Below are positions 34,916 to 44,398 of a stretch of 64,000 bases of DNA, one piece after another; position 1 is the first letter of the stretch, and each line of letters opens with the position of its first letter. Position numbers and translations under genes: made by a program. The stretch is from Mesorhizobium sp. NZP2077 (GTDB lineage Bacteria > Pseudomonadota > Alphaproteobacteria > Rhizobiales > Rhizobiaceae), in assembly GCF_013170805.1 (NCBI RefSeq), contig NZ_CP051293.1, forward strand, positions 3,726,001 to 3,790,000. The letters run 5' to 3'. The notes under the pieces were generated by a model. It saw only the letters and a program-made list of their open reading frames with translations, was not told the DNA's origin and did no database searches.

Positions 34916-36019
34916 ATGGTCGATCAATCGATCGCCGGCCCGGTGAAGGCGATGGCGAGTGCATCTGAAGGCGACCGCTCGGGCCGCGCTCGCATCGTCA
35001 TCCTCTTGCTGTGCCTGGGGCTCGCGGCGGCCGCGCTTTTGTCGCTGACGTCAGGGGCATCGGATGCTTCGGCCGTCAACGTCCTCAGGGGCTGGCTGCT
35101 AGGAGCCGTTCCCAATGATGCGGCGCTGAGCGCCCGTGACAGCCTGATCGTCTACGACATCCGCTTGCCGCGCATCATCCTCGGCATACTGGTTGGGGCG
35201 GCGCTCGCAGTGTCCGGCGCGGTCATGCAGGGACTGTTCCGCAATCCGCTGGCCGATCCCGGCCTGATCGGCGTTTCCGCCGGCTCCAGCCTTGGCGCGG
35301 TGGCCGTCATCGTGCTTGGCACCACGGTGCTGGCGCCGGTGACGGCCTTGTTCGGCACGCTCGCGCTGCCGCTGGCCGCGTTCTTCGGCGGTCTTGCCAC
35401 GACACTGGTGCTTTATCAGGTCGCCACGCGACGCGGGCAAACCTCGGTCGCCACCATGCTGCTGGCCGGCATTGCGCTGGCAGCACTTGCCATGGCCTTG
35501 ACCGGCATCCTCATCTTCATGACCGACGATCGCCAGTTGCGCGACCTGACCTTCTGGCAATTGGGATCGCTCGGCGGCGCAACCTGGCAGAAGATCGGTT
35601 CCGTCGGGCCGATCATCATACTGGCACTGGCGGCGATGCCGTTCCTGGCGCGCGGCCTCAACGCGCTGGCGCTCGGCGAGGCGACCGCCGGCCATCTCGG
35701 CATTCCGGTGCAGCGATTGAAATACACGGCCATCATCGGTGTCTCGGCGGCGGTCGGTGCATCCGTCGCTGTCAGTGGCGGCATCGGCTTCGTCGGCATC
35801 GTCGTGCCGCATCTGCTGCGCCTGCTGATCGGTCCCGACAACCGCTACCTGCTGCCGGCCTCGGCGCTGCTGGGTGCCTCGCTGCTGCTTCTGGCCGATG
35901 CGGTCGCCCGCACCATCGTGGCGCCGGCCGAATTGCCGATCGGCATCGTCACCGCGATATCAGGCGCGCCGTTCTTCCTGTGGATCCTGCTGCGCAAACG
36001 CGGCGTGGTCGATTTGTGA
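34916..36019 (+). CDS. hmuU: Haem ABC transporter permease HmuU
   Basis: 367-aa FecCD-type permease with about ten membrane helices. Typical blocks are YDIRLPRIILGILVGAALAVSGAVMQGLFRNPLADPGLIG, GSLGGATWQKI and GFVGIVVPHLLRLLIGPDNR, the last being the ATPase contact. The start MVDQSIAGPV at 34916 is close behind hmuT; an internal start is possible because the first 20 residues are poorly conserved in type. The partner ATPase follows after seven bases. Confidence 0.93.
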   Translation: MVDQSIAGPVKAMASASEGDRSGRARIVILLLCLGLAAAALLSLTSGASDASAVNVLRGWLLGAVPNDAALSARDSLIVYDIRLPRIILGILVGAALAVSGAVMQGLFRNPLADPGLIGVSAGSSLGAVAVIVLGTTVLAPVTALFGTLALPLAAFFGGLATTLVLYQVATRRGQTSVATMLLAGIALAALAMALTGILIFMTDDRQLRDLTFWQLGSLGGATWQKIGSVGPIIILALAAMPFLARGLNALALGEATAGHLGIPVQRLKYTAIIGVSAAVGASVAVSGGIGFVGIVVPHLLRLLIGPDNRYLLPASALLGASLLLLADAVARTIVAPAELPIGIVTAISGAPFFLWILLRKRGVVDL

Positions 36020-36026
36020 GGCTGGG

Positions 36027-36818
36027 ATGATCGTGGCAAAGGACATTTCGGTTGGTATCGCCGGCAAGCGTATCGTCAGCGGGGTCGATTTCGACGCGCT
36101 GCCCGGCGAAATCGCGGCCATCGTCGGCCCCAACGGCTCCGGCAAGACGACCTTCCTGAAGGCGTTGTCGGGTGAGCTCGCCTATACCGGGCGCGTCACC
36201 CTCAACGGCCGCAACCTTTCTTCGATGAAGCCGGTCGAGATTGCCGTGCAGCGAGCGGTGCTGCCGCAGGCGACGACACTGTCCTTCCCATTCACGGTGC
36301 GCGAGGTGGTCAAGCTTGGCCTTGTCGGTGGCCGCTCGGGTGTCTTGCCGGGCGAGGATGCGCGACTGCCGGAGCGAGCGCTGGCCCGCGTCGACCTCGA
36401 CGGTTTTGCCGGGCGTTTGTACCAGGAGCTTTCGGGCGGCGAGCAGCAGCGCGTCCAGCTTGCACGCGTGCTGTGCCAGGTCTGGGCGCCAGTGCTCGAC
36501 GGCAAGCCGAGCTATCTCTTCCTCGACGAGCCGGTTTCCAGCCTCGACATCAAGCACCAGCTGATCATCATGAACATCGCCCGCGATTTCGCCAGAAGGG
36601 GCGGTGGTGTGGTCGCCATCCTGCACGACCTCAATCTTACGGCCATGTATGCCGACCGGATCTTCGTCATGCATCGCGGCCGGCTGGCCGCGACCGGCTC
36701 GCCGCTGGATGTGCTGAGCGATGATCTGATCGAAAAAGTGTTCGACTGCCGGCTCAGAGTCGGCGCGCTGCCGGCCGGCAACATGCCGTTCGTGCTGCCG
36801 CAATCGTCGGTCGGTTGA
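36027..36818 (+). CDS. hmuV: Haem ABC transporter ATP-binding protein HmuV
   Basis: 263-aa ATPase. Walker A GPNGSGKT (about residue 38), signature LSGGEQQR, Walker B LFLDEPVSSLD and switch His in AILHDLNLTAMYADR. The ATG at 36027 has GAGG six bases upstream; the frame is open earlier inside hmuU but that is a shadow. Last gene of hmuPSTUV, convergent with rirA 27 bp away. Confidence 0.94.
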   Translation: MIVAKDISVGIAGKRIVSGVDFDALPGEIAAIVGPNGSGKTTFLKALSGELAYTGRVTLNGRNLSSMKPVEIAVQRAVLPQATTLSFPFTVREVVKLGLVGGRSGVLPGEDARLPERALARVDLDGFAGRLYQELSGGEQQRVQLARVLCQVWAPVLDGKPSYLFLDEPVSSLDIKHQLIIMNIARDFARRGGGVVAILHDLNLTAMYADRIFVMHRGRLAATGSPLDVLSDDLIEKVFDCRLRVGALPAGNMPFVLPQSSVG

Positions 36819-36845
36819 TATTCAGGTGGGGCCGGCCTGCCCAGG

Positions 36846-37307
36846 TCAGGCAGCCGGAGCGCGGCGTTCCAGCATGTCGATGCCTAGCAGGTTGCGCACA
36901 TTCGGCCTTGCCGCCACCATATCGGCGATTGTGTAGCGGGCCAGCACGGCGAAGAAGGCGTTGAGTGCCTCGCGCAGCGCCGAATTCAGCGCGCAGCTGT
37001 CGACCAGCGGGCATTCGGCCGCATCGTTCTCGAAGCATTCGGCCATGGCGAAGCTTTCCTCGGTGACGCGCACGACGTCGAACAGGTTGATGGATTCTGC
37101 GGCGCGGCCAAGCCGGACGCCGCCATTGCGGCCGCGCACCGTCTCGACCAGACCATGCTCGACCAGCGGCTGCAGGATCTTGAACAGGAACAGTTCCGAC
37201 ACCGAATAGGCGGCCGCGATCTCCGGAATGCGGCTCAGCCGGTCATTGTTGGCGGCACAGTACATCAGGATGCGCATGGCATAATTGGTCTGGCGCGTAA
37301 GCCGCAT
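36846..37307 (-). CDS. rirA: Rhizobial iron regulator RirA (Rrf2 family)
   Basis: 153-aa Rrf2-type repressor. N-terminal winged helix MRLTRQTNYAMRILMYCAAN and ETVRGRNGGVRLG; the Fe-S cluster ligands are C91, C99 and C105 in the CFENDAAECPLVDSC segment. RirA holds an iron-sulfur cluster under iron sufficiency and represses iron and haem uptake genes at IRO boxes. The ATG at 37307 has GAGGA upstream. Its location at the end of the haem operon, facing it, fits regulation of that operon. Confidence 0.94.
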   Translation of the reverse strand: MRLTRQTNYAMRILMYCAANNDRLSRIPEIAAAYSVSELFLFKILQPLVEHGLVETVRGRNGGVRLGRAAESINLFDVVRVTEESFAMAECFENDAAECPLVDSCALNSALREALNAFFAVLARYTIADMVAARPNVRNLLGIDMLERRAPAA

Positions 37308-37429
37308 TTTTGTCCTCACTAGGCGCCGGCGCGGTGCAACCACGCCGGATTCCAGAACTTTGTTGGCGCGGCTCTGATCCGGAATTTCGGATTCGCCACA
37401 CTGGCCTGCGGCGAATATGGCCTATACCT

Positions 37430-37442
37430 TGGAATAATTCCA
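37430..37442. promoter_or_regulatory. Perfect 13-bp palindrome upstream of rirA (possible Irr box)
   Basis: TGGAATAATTCCA, about 120 bp upstream of rirA and 155 bp upstream of the DUF445 gene. It is similar in form to the Irr iron control element of Rhizobiales (TTTAGAA...TTCTAAA type) with G for A changes. Irr is known to act on rirA in some relatives; a role here is a guess. Confidence 0.4.
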
Positions 37443-37596
37443 GACTAGCAGCGCGTGATAGATGAATTTTCTCGTCAACTTTATGTGCGCAAGCCGGCAA
37501 AACGCGGGAAAAGCCTGTCGTCGCGGGCATTTCGGCTGATGAAACACTAGATAGGTCCGAGATGCCCGCCCGCGTTCGACGAGGAGCAGTTCATCC

Positions 37597-38892
37597 ATGT
37601 CACAATCGGCTCCGTCCCTGGCGCCTCTCCGTTTCGATGCCGATGCGGCCGCCAAGCTCTCGGCGCTGCGCCGCACCAAATTCATCGCCGCGGCGGCGCT
37701 GGCGTTTTGCGTGCTGGTGTTCGCCGTGGCCAAGTCGTTCCAAGGCACGTATCCGTGGCTGGGTTTCGTTGCGGCCTTCGCCGAGGCGGCGACCATTGGC
37801 GGCCTTGCCGACTGGTACGCGGTGGTGGCGCTGTTCAGGCGACCGCTCGGGCTGCCGATCCCGCACACCGCCATCATCCCGGAAAACCAGAACCGCATCG
37901 CCGACAATCTCGGCCGCTTCATCGAGGCCAATTTCCTGGCGCCGGAGCCGGTGCGCGAGAAACTTGCCGAGGTCGATTTTGCAGCGCTCGTCGCCGACTG
38001 GCTGGCCGATGCCGAGCGCGCCGCTGGCCTCTCGCGCTTCGTCGTGCGGCTGGTGCCGAAGACGCTTGCCGCGGTCGAGCAATCCGGCCTGCGCGGCTTC
38101 GTCACTAGCCGCATGCTCGAGCAGATCGAAAAGGTGCCGCTGGCCCCGCTGGCGGCGGAACTGTTGTCGGCACTCACCGACGACCGCCGCCACCAGAAGC
38201 TGTTCGATGAATTCATCAAGGTGATCGGCCGCTTCCTCAACGACGAACAGGCGCTGGCGACGATGCGTGAAAAAATCCGCGAGGAGTTGCCGTCGCTGTT
38301 CAACCTGTTCCGAGCCGACGCCTATCTGCTGAAGAAGATTGTCGCTTCGGCGGGTTCCTTGCTCGACGAGGTGCGGGCCGATCCTCACCATCCGATGCGC
38401 GCCGAGTTCGACCGTTTCGCGCAGGGCTTCATCGAAAAACTCAGGACATCGAAGCAGTATGCCAAACGCGCCGAACAGATGAAGCGGGATTTTCTGGCTC
38501 GGCCGGAGGTCAAGGGGTTGGCCGGCGACATGTGGGAGAGCCTCAGCCAGTTCATCGAGCAGGACGCCAAGGCGCCGAATTCGGTGATCCGCGCGCATCT
38601 TGCCAACATGTTCGTCGAGGTTGGCCGTCATCTTGCCAGCGATCCACAGATCAGAGCCGATATGAACCAGGGCTTCGTGGTGGCGCTGGCCTCCTTCGTC
38701 GAGAGCCAGAAGAGCGGCGTGTCGAAGTTCATCGCCGACCAAGTCAAGCGTTGGGATCTTGACCAGCTGACGCGTCTGATCGAGATCAACATCGGCAGGG
38801 ACCTGCAATACATCCGCTTCAACGGCATGATCATCGGCGGGCTGGCTGGCATCGTGCTCTACACGATCGAGTTGCTGCTCCCGGTCAATTGA
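37597..38892 (+). CDS. DUF445 membrane-anchored protein
   Basis: 431 aa of the DUF445 (YjiN-like) family. One helix near residues 31-50, then the hallmark GGLADWYAVVALFRRPLGLPIPHTAIIPENQNRI, a long helical region with coiled-coil character, and a second helix at the C-terminus (MIIGGLAGIVLYTIELLL). Both ends are membrane-embedded, so the helical body probably bridges or spans the periplasm. Function is not established. It stands alone after a 290-bp gap from rirA. Confidence 0.9.
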   Translation: MSQSAPSLAPLRFDADAAAKLSALRRTKFIAAAALAFCVLVFAVAKSFQGTYPWLGFVAAFAEAATIGGLADWYAVVALFRRPLGLPIPHTAIIPENQNRIADNLGRFIEANFLAPEPVREKLAEVDFAALVADWLADAERAAGLSRFVVRLVPKTLAAVEQSGLRGFVTSRMLEQIEKVPLAPLAAELLSALTDDRRHQKLFDEFIKVIGRFLNDEQALATMREKIREELPSLFNLFRADAYLLKKIVASAGSLLDEVRADPHHPMRAEFDRFAQGFIEKLRTSKQYAKRAEQMKRDFLARPEVKGLAGDMWESLSQFIEQDAKAPNSVIRAHLANMFVEVGRHLASDPQIRADMNQGFVVALASFVESQKSGVSKFIADQVKRWDLDQLTRLIEINIGRDLQYIRFNGMIIGGLAGIVLYTIELLLPVN

Positions 38893-38989
38893 TGTGCACT
38901 GATCGCGAGGTTCGAAATGGACACGCGGCGCGCGAGTGCTATGCTCCCCGGTGAGGGCACCCGTATTTGCGGTAAAGGGAGAAGAAATC

Positions 38990-39418
38990 ATGGCCAAGCA
39001 ACCGGACTCCGATTCCTTCATGGACATGTTCGGCAGGTTTGGCCGCGACCTGAAGGTGCCCAATGTCGATGTAGAGGCGATCCTTGCCCATAACCGCAAG
39101 AACCTCGAAGCCTTGGAGAAATCGGCCCGAGCCGGCGCCGCCGGAGCGACCTCGCTGTTGTCAAGGCAACGCGAACTGCTGCAGGACACGCTGCGCGAGG
39201 TCGCAGACATGGCACAAAGCTACAGGGCGCCGGGCAATCCGCAGGAAATCATGGCCAAGCAGACCGAGTTCGCCAAGAAATCCTTCGAGGCCGCGCTCAA
39301 GAATGCTGGGGAAGTGGCTGAACTGGCCCGGAAATCCGGCACCGAATCGATCGAAATCCTGCGCGCGCGCATCAAGGAAGCGTTGGAGGAAATCCGCGCC
39401 GGTTACGGGCAGAAATAG
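38990..39418 (+). CDS. Phasin family protein
   Basis: 142-aa amphipathic helical protein without cysteines. The core (about residues 25-130) is heptad-like: AILAHNRKNLEALEKSARAGAAGATSLL and KKSFEAALKNAGEVAELARKSGTESIEILRARI. This is the phasin-2 pattern of proteins coating polyhydroxyalkanoate granules. The ATG at 38990 follows GGGAG; upstream frame to 38936 is dismissed. The MaoC hydratase 260 bp downstream also fits PHA metabolism. Confidence 0.85.
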   Translation: MAKQPDSDSFMDMFGRFGRDLKVPNVDVEAILAHNRKNLEALEKSARAGAAGATSLLSRQRELLQDTLREVADMAQSYRAPGNPQEIMAKQTEFAKKSFEAALKNAGEVAELARKSGTESIEILRARIKEALEEIRAGYGQK

Positions 39419-39675
39419 GCTCTTCCAGCCAGCCGTTTCGCCTTCGCAGGGCACGCGACTTCCTGACTTTGCAGCCTTGCTCATAGTTGCATTCGCGCCA
39501 CGAATAGGTTCCCAGCCGCCTTGGAACGTCCAAGAATCCGAATTCGGCCTGCCATTGCGTGGCAAGGCATGGCACGAGTCAGCCGGAATTCGGCGGAACG
39601 GATTCACACAGGACGAATTGACAGGGGCCGTGCGTTCGTGGTCCGGAGGCGCGGTGAGCTATCGGGAAAGCAGGA

Positions 39676-40173
39676 ATGACAGAAGTACGGCCTAAAACGC
39701 CGCCGACCTACGAGCAGTTGAGAACGATGTCCGGGCAGGAGCTCGGTGTCTCGGAATGGACCACGGTCGACCAGAACCGTATCAACCAGTTCGCCGAATG
39801 CACCGGCGACCATCAATGGATTCATGTCGATCCCGAACGGGCGCGGCGGCAAAGCCCGTTCCGCACGACGATCGCGCATGGCTATCTGACGCTGTCGATC
39901 ATCGGCGCGCTGGCGCTCGGTATGGGGATCGTGCCGGAAAACACCCAGGCCGCCTTCAACTATGGCTTCGACAAGGTGCGTTTCCTGGCGCCGGTCAAGG
40001 TCGGCGCGCGCATCAGGCTGCGCACGGTCCTGCTTTCCATGGAAGACAGAGGCCCCGGCCAGTATCTGATGAAGGCAGCCAACACGGTCGAGATCGAAGG
40101 CGAGGAAAAGCCTGCACTGATAGCTGAAACGCTGGTCATGCTTTATGAACGCCGCAAACGGGCAGGGGCCTGA
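39676..40173 (+). CDS. MaoC family dehydratase ((R)-enoyl-CoA hydratase type)
   Basis: 165-aa single hotdog domain. The catalytic Asp-His pair is D45 and H50 in CTGDHQWIHVDPERA, followed by TIAHGYLTLS, the R-specific hydratase signature. It could supply (R)-3-hydroxyacyl-CoA for PHA synthesis or act in fatty-acid metabolism. Its TGA stop (40171-40173) touches the first base of a MITE-like inverted-repeat element. Confidence 0.9.
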   Translation: MTEVRPKTPPTYEQLRTMSGQELGVSEWTTVDQNRINQFAECTGDHQWIHVDPERARRQSPFRTTIAHGYLTLSIIGALALGMGIVPENTQAAFNYGFDKVRFLAPVKVGARIRLRTVLLSMEDRGPGQYLMKAANTVEIEGEEKPALIAETLVMLYERRKRAGA

Positions 40174-40342
40174 GAGCCTGTTTGGAAATTCTACTCTGGC
40201 GGCCATCTGATGGCGTTTTCTGCGCTTCCCCGTTCTACTGCGTTCGCAGTGGAACTGAGCTCACGGACCAAATGTCCGCTGCGCTACGGTTCTCGAAACC
40301 ACCACCATATGACTCGCCAGAGCGAATTTCGAAACAGCCTCT
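40173..40342. mobile_element. 170-bp MITE-like element with long terminal inverted repeats
   Basis: Left end AGAGCCTGTTTGGAAATT then CTACTCTGGCG (40173-40201) is the inverted counterpart of the right end CGCCAGAGCG then AATTTCGAAACAGCCTCT (40315-40342), about 28 bp with a few mismatches. The centre contains a smaller dyad around TTCTACTGCG/CGCTACGGTTCT. It has no coding capacity and begins at the last base of the maoC stop codon. The ends look like insertion-sequence termini, so it may be a non-autonomous element moved by a related transposase; target duplication was not evident. Confidence 0.6.
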
Positions 40343-40391
40343 GCGCGGCGTCTAATGGACATTATGCTTCCATCGCCAAGCAGGTCGTGCC

Positions 40392-41852
40392 TCATGAAAC
40401 CGTGGGTTCCACACGACCGGCTACGCGGGCCGAGAGCAGCGCGAGGACCAGCGCTACCAGCGCCAGCGCCGTTGCTGTCTGAAAGGTGACCTGCATTCCG
40501 CGGGCCGCAGCCTCGGAACTCAGAAGCTGCTGACCGATTCCTTGCCGAGCACCGGCCGATGCAACCGCGAATATAGCGCCCATCAAGGATGCGCCGGTGA
40601 TGAGGCCGAGATTGCGCGACAGGTTGAGCAGGCCTGATATGACGCCCCGTTCGCCGGCAGCGATACCGGTCATCACGGCAGCATTGTTGGAGGTCTGGAA
40701 CAGGGCATAGCCGAAACAGGTGACGGTGATGGGAACGACATAGCTGGCAATGCCGAGCCTCGTCATGGCCAGCGACAGCAGGAATGTGCCGATGGCGAGG
40801 CTGAACAGCCCGGCGACCATCATCCTGTGGGCTCCTAAGCGATCAGTAAGCCGTCCGGCCAACAGCGCTGACAGGGTCGAGACGAGCGGCCCGGTCGAAA
40901 GCACCACGCCGACCATCGCGGCATCGAGCCCCAGCCCGCGCGACAGATAGAACGGGGCGACCACCAGGGTCGCCATCATCACCGTGGCGACGATCAGGCT
41001 CATGGCCAGACTGGCGCTGAGCCGCGGATCCCGGAAGCTGGCAAGCTGGACCAGGGGGTTCTTCACGCTCCTCTGCGCAATGACGAATAGACCAATGCCG
41101 GCAGCGGTTGCTGCCAGCAGGCCGATGTTCAGCGCGCCGAAATTGCCCCGGCCAAGCGTCATGGCCAGCGCATATGCGGCGAGCGTCAGGGCCAGCAGGA
41201 CAGTGCCTGTTGCGTCGAATTCGCCTTGAGCGGCCTGCGCGCTCTTGCTGTGGGCGGGCAAGGCACGCCAGGCGAGAGCGAAGGTCAGGAGGCCCAACGG
41301 CACATTGACGAGAAAGATCGCCCGCCAGCCGAGGCCGGCGATCAGCAGACCGCCGAGCGAGGGGCCGAGCGTCGTGCCGATCGCCGACATGGCGCCGAGC
41401 AGGCCCATGGCGCTGCCGGTCCGCTCCTTACTCACGGTTTCGGCGACAAAGGCCAGCGTCAGCGCCATCATCAGCGCCGCGCCGAGCCCTTGCACGGCCC
41501 GTGCGGCGATCAGCAGCCACAGCGTCGGCGCCAGGCCGCACAGCACCGATGCCGATGTGAACAGCGCGATGCCGCCAAGCAGCAACAGCCGGCGCCCGAA
41601 CATGTCGGCCAGCCGCCCGGCGCTGACGATCAGTGTCGTGATGGCAAGGAGATAGGCCAGAACCACCCATTGCACGGCCTGGAACGACGCCCCGAACGCC
41701 TGCATCAGCGAGGGCAGCCCGACGCTGGCAATGCTGGTTCCGAGCGACGACAGCAGCGTGGCGAGCGACAGGCTTGCCAGCGCCCAGCCAACCGATTGGT
41801 TCTGTTGCGGGGCTGATATCAGCCCATCGTGATTTCGCGCGGCGACTACCAT
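40392..41852 (-). CDS. MFS drug efflux transporter (DHA2/EmrB-QacA type)
   Basis: 486-aa membrane protein with 14 predicted hydrophobic helices. Motif A appears as GRLADMFGRRLLLLGG after helix 2, and motif C-like AIGTTLGPSLGGLLIAGLGWRAIFLVNVPLG is typical of proton-drug antiporters. Drugs or small metabolites would be expelled. It is divergent from a LysR-type regulator, the usual layout for a regulator and its pump. Confidence 0.9.
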   Translation of the reverse strand: MVVAARNHDGLISAPQQNQSVGWALASLSLATLLSSLGTSIASVGLPSLMQAFGASFQAVQWVVLAYLLAITTLIVSAGRLADMFGRRLLLLGGIALFTSASVLCGLAPTLWLLIAARAVQGLGAALMMALTLAFVAETVSKERTGSAMGLLGAMSAIGTTLGPSLGGLLIAGLGWRAIFLVNVPLGLLTFALAWRALPAHSKSAQAAQGEFDATGTVLLALTLAAYALAMTLGRGNFGALNIGLLAATAAGIGLFVIAQRSVKNPLVQLASFRDPRLSASLAMSLIVATVMMATLVVAPFYLSRGLGLDAAMVGVVLSTGPLVSTLSALLAGRLTDRLGAHRMMVAGLFSLAIGTFLLSLAMTRLGIASYVVPITVTCFGYALFQTSNNAAVMTGIAAGERGVISGLLNLSRNLGLITGASLMGAIFAVASAGARQGIGQQLLSSEAAARGMQVTFQTATALALVALVLALLSARVAGRVEPTVS

Positions 41853-41932
41853 GGCGATCTCCCTTCCATTCGCTCCGGAACTGGAGCTGTCGGAGATCTA
41901 GCCCTGTGCTTGATATGGCGGAAGGCGCAGCA

Positions 41933-41956
41933 TTTGCATCATATCCGTGCATCAAA
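41933..41956. promoter_or_regulatory. Possible LysR-type operator in the MFS/lysR divergent region
   Basis: TTTG-N16-CAAA with the 7-mer TGATGCA repeated twice on the minus strand, 27-50 bp upstream of the lysR start. LysR-type proteins bind such partly symmetrical sites between divergent genes. Assignment is tentative. Confidence 0.3.
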
Positions 41957-41981
41957 CGCCACATCATGCTAAGATCCGGGG

Positions 41982-42872
41982 ATGACATCGCCCGATCTCA
42001 ATCTGCTTTTCGCCCTCGACGTTCTGCTGGCCGAAGGCAGCGTCGCACGCGCCGCGCGCCGTCTGCGGCTCAGCCCTTCGGCGATGAGCCGGACGCTGGC
42101 GCGGCTGCGCGAGGCGACGGGCGATCCTCTGCTGGTCCGCGCCGGGCGCGGCCTGGTGGCGACGCCGCGCGCAGAGGAATTGCGCCGGCAGGTCGGCCCT
42201 GTCGTCCAGGGCGCGGAGGCGCTGCTGCGTCCTGCCGAGTTGCTTGATCCCGCAAGCCTGAACAGGGTCTTCACGCTACGCACCAATGAGGGTTTCGTCG
42301 AGGAATTCGGGCCGCCTCTCGTCGCCCGCATAGAGGCGGACGCGCCAGGGGTGCGGCTGCGTTTCGCGCCAAAATCCGACAAGGACGTGATGTCACTGCG
42401 CGACGCGGCGATTGACCTCGAAATCGGCGTTGCCGGCGAAACCGGGCCCGAAGTGCGCATCCAGGCGCTGTTTCGCGACCGTTTTATCGGCGCCGTTCGA
42501 TTAGGTCATCCCTTGACCGAGGGTATTGTGACGCCCGAGCGCTATGCGGCTGGCCGGCACATCAGCGTTTCACGGCGTGGCCGCGAAAGGGGACCGATCG
42601 ACGAGGCGTTGAGAGGGCTTGGCTTGCAGCGGACGGTTGTGTGCATGGTCTCGGGTTTCTCGGCCGCGCTCGCCATGGCGCGCGCCTCGGAGCTGATCGC
42701 CAGCGTGCCGGAGCGGCACACGGCTGGCGCGCGCACAGGCATGCACAGTTTTCCGCTGCCGGTCGCCACGATGGAGGTCACCATCTCCATGCTCTGGCAT
42801 CCGCGTCTCGATGCCGATCCGGCACAACGCTGGCTGCGCGACTGCGTGCGGGAACTCTGTGCAGGGCGCTGA
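41982..42872 (+). CDS. LysR family transcriptional regulator
   Basis: 296 aa. HTH at residues 5-62 (LNLLFALDVLLAEGSVARAARRLRLSPSAMSRTLARLREATGDPLLVR), the LysR signature; residues 95-290 form the effector domain. It lies 129 bp from the divergent MFS pump, which it probably controls; the inducer is unknown. The stop is two bases from that of the MocR gene on the other strand. Confidence 0.92.
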   Translation: MTSPDLNLLFALDVLLAEGSVARAARRLRLSPSAMSRTLARLREATGDPLLVRAGRGLVATPRAEELRRQVGPVVQGAEALLRPAELLDPASLNRVFTLRTNEGFVEEFGPPLVARIEADAPGVRLRFAPKSDKDVMSLRDAAIDLEIGVAGETGPEVRIQALFRDRFIGAVRLGHPLTEGIVTPERYAAGRHISVSRRGRERGPIDEALRGLGLQRTVVCMVSGFSAALAMARASELIASVPERHTAGARTGMHSFPLPVATMEVTISMLWHPRLDADPAQRWLRDCVRELCAGR

Positions 42873-42874
42873 GG

Positions 42875-44293
42875 TCAGCGCTTTATCGCGGTTTCCAGCA
42901 CCTTGAAGATCCGCTCGTCTTCGCACTGGGCGACGTTGAAGCGCAGGAAACGGCTGGCCGTTCCGGACAAGCTGAACGCATTGCCGGGCGCCAGCACGAC
43001 ATTGTCGGTAAGCGCGCGGCGCGCGACTTCGGCCGCGTCGACGCCATCGGGCAGGCTGCACCACAGGAACAGGCCGGCCGGCTGGTCGATCCACGGCGCG
43101 ATGCCGATCGCCTTCAGCCGGGCGCCGGTCTCGGCCATGGCACGCGCCAGCTTGGCGCGCAGCAGATCCATATGCTTTCGGTAGCTGCCGTCCTTCAGCA
43201 GCGTCAGCACCAGTTCGGCCGCCAGCCGTCCGCCGCCAAAGGTGGTGGCGATCTTGAGGTCGGTCAGGCCCTCGATCCAGTCGCGGGGGGCGGCGATGAA
43301 ACCGCAGCGGATCGATGCCGACAGCGTCTTGGAGAAGCTGCCGATCTGGACAACGCGGCTGAGGCCATCGAAGGCCGCCAGCCTGGGGGCAGGGGTGTGC
43401 TCGAAATCAGCGAAGATATCGTCCTCGACGATGGTCAGGTCCGACTGGTCGGCGAGCTTGAGCAGGCGATGCGCGGTGACCGGCGACAGGATCGCGCCGG
43501 TCGGGTTTTGGATGCCGGAATTGGTGATGTAGAGGCGCGGCCGGTGTTCGGCGAGCGCCTGCGCGAACAGCTCGATATCCGGCCCCGACGGCGTGTAGGG
43601 AACGCTGACGACCTTGGCGCGGTGGGCGCGCAGTAGCGCGTGGAAATTGAAATAGCAGGGGTCGTCCACCAGCACCGTGTCGCCGGGCTCGATCAGGAAG
43701 CGGCATAGGAGGTCGATGGCCTGCGTGCCCGATTCCGTCAGCATGATCTGCTCGGGCGAAACTTCGATGCCATGCCCGGCCATGCGCCGTGCCAGCAACT
43801 GCCGCAGCGGCGGCAGGCCGAGCGGCGTGCCGTAATCGGCAAGCGCGACATCGTCGGCACGAGCCACCGTGCGCAGCGCCCGGCGTAGCCCGGCTTGCGG
43901 CATCCAGGAGGCCGGCAGCCAGCCACAGCCGGGTTTCAGGGTCTCGTCGCCGGCATCCAGCGACTGGCGCGAGACCCAGAGCGGGTCGACGGCACGGTCC
44001 AGTCGGGGACCGATCTCGGCCAGGGCCAGCGGCGCCAGCGAGCCAGCGGCATAGAAGCCTGAACCCGGCCGGGAGCGGATCGTACCCTCGGCGGCGAGCC
44101 GCTCATAGGCTTCGACCACAGTGGATTTCGACACTTGCATGGATTGGGCGAAGGCGCGGATGGAGGGCAGCCGGGCGCCCGGTGTCAGGCTGCGCGCGGC
44201 GATCCGCTGGCGGATGGTCGCCATGACAGTCTCGACGAGGGTGGGGGCGCCCAGGGCCCGCGCGTCGCCCTTTTCCAAAGCGAAGTCCGTCAT
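42875..44293 (-). CDS. MocR family regulator (GntR HTH fused to aminotransferase fold)
   Basis: 472 aa. Winged helix at residues 17-85 (RQRIAARSLTPGARLPSIRAFAQSMQVSKSTVVEAYERLAAEGTI), then a type I PLP aminotransferase domain with the PLP lysine in GSFSKTLSASIRCGF and the NPTGAILSP motif. MocR proteins bind PLP as a regulatory ligand. It is divergent from an EamA exporter with 105 bp between, so the exporter is the likely target. Confidence 0.92.
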   Translation of the reverse strand: MTDFALEKGDARALGAPTLVETVMATIRQRIAARSLTPGARLPSIRAFAQSMQVSKSTVVEAYERLAAEGTIRSRPGSGFYAAGSLAPLALAEIGPRLDRAVDPLWVSRQSLDAGDETLKPGCGWLPASWMPQAGLRRALRTVARADDVALADYGTPLGLPPLRQLLARRMAGHGIEVSPEQIMLTESGTQAIDLLCRFLIEPGDTVLVDDPCYFNFHALLRAHRAKVVSVPYTPSGPDIELFAQALAEHRPRLYITNSGIQNPTGAILSPVTAHRLLKLADQSDLTIVEDDIFADFEHTPAPRLAAFDGLSRVVQIGSFSKTLSASIRCGFIAAPRDWIEGLTDLKIATTFGGGRLAAELVLTLLKDGSYRKHMDLLRAKLARAMAETGARLKAIGIAPWIDQPAGLFLWCSLPDGVDAAEVARRALTDNVVLAPGNAFSLSGTASRFLRFNVAQCEDERIFKVLETAIKR

Positions 44294-44398
44294 CCGTACT
44301 CCTCAATCTTCCATTACAGTTTCGCCGAATTGTACCTCATTGTCTCTGGCTGCGCCATGGCATCTGCCCGATAGAGGGCGAAAGATAGGGAGCCTGGA

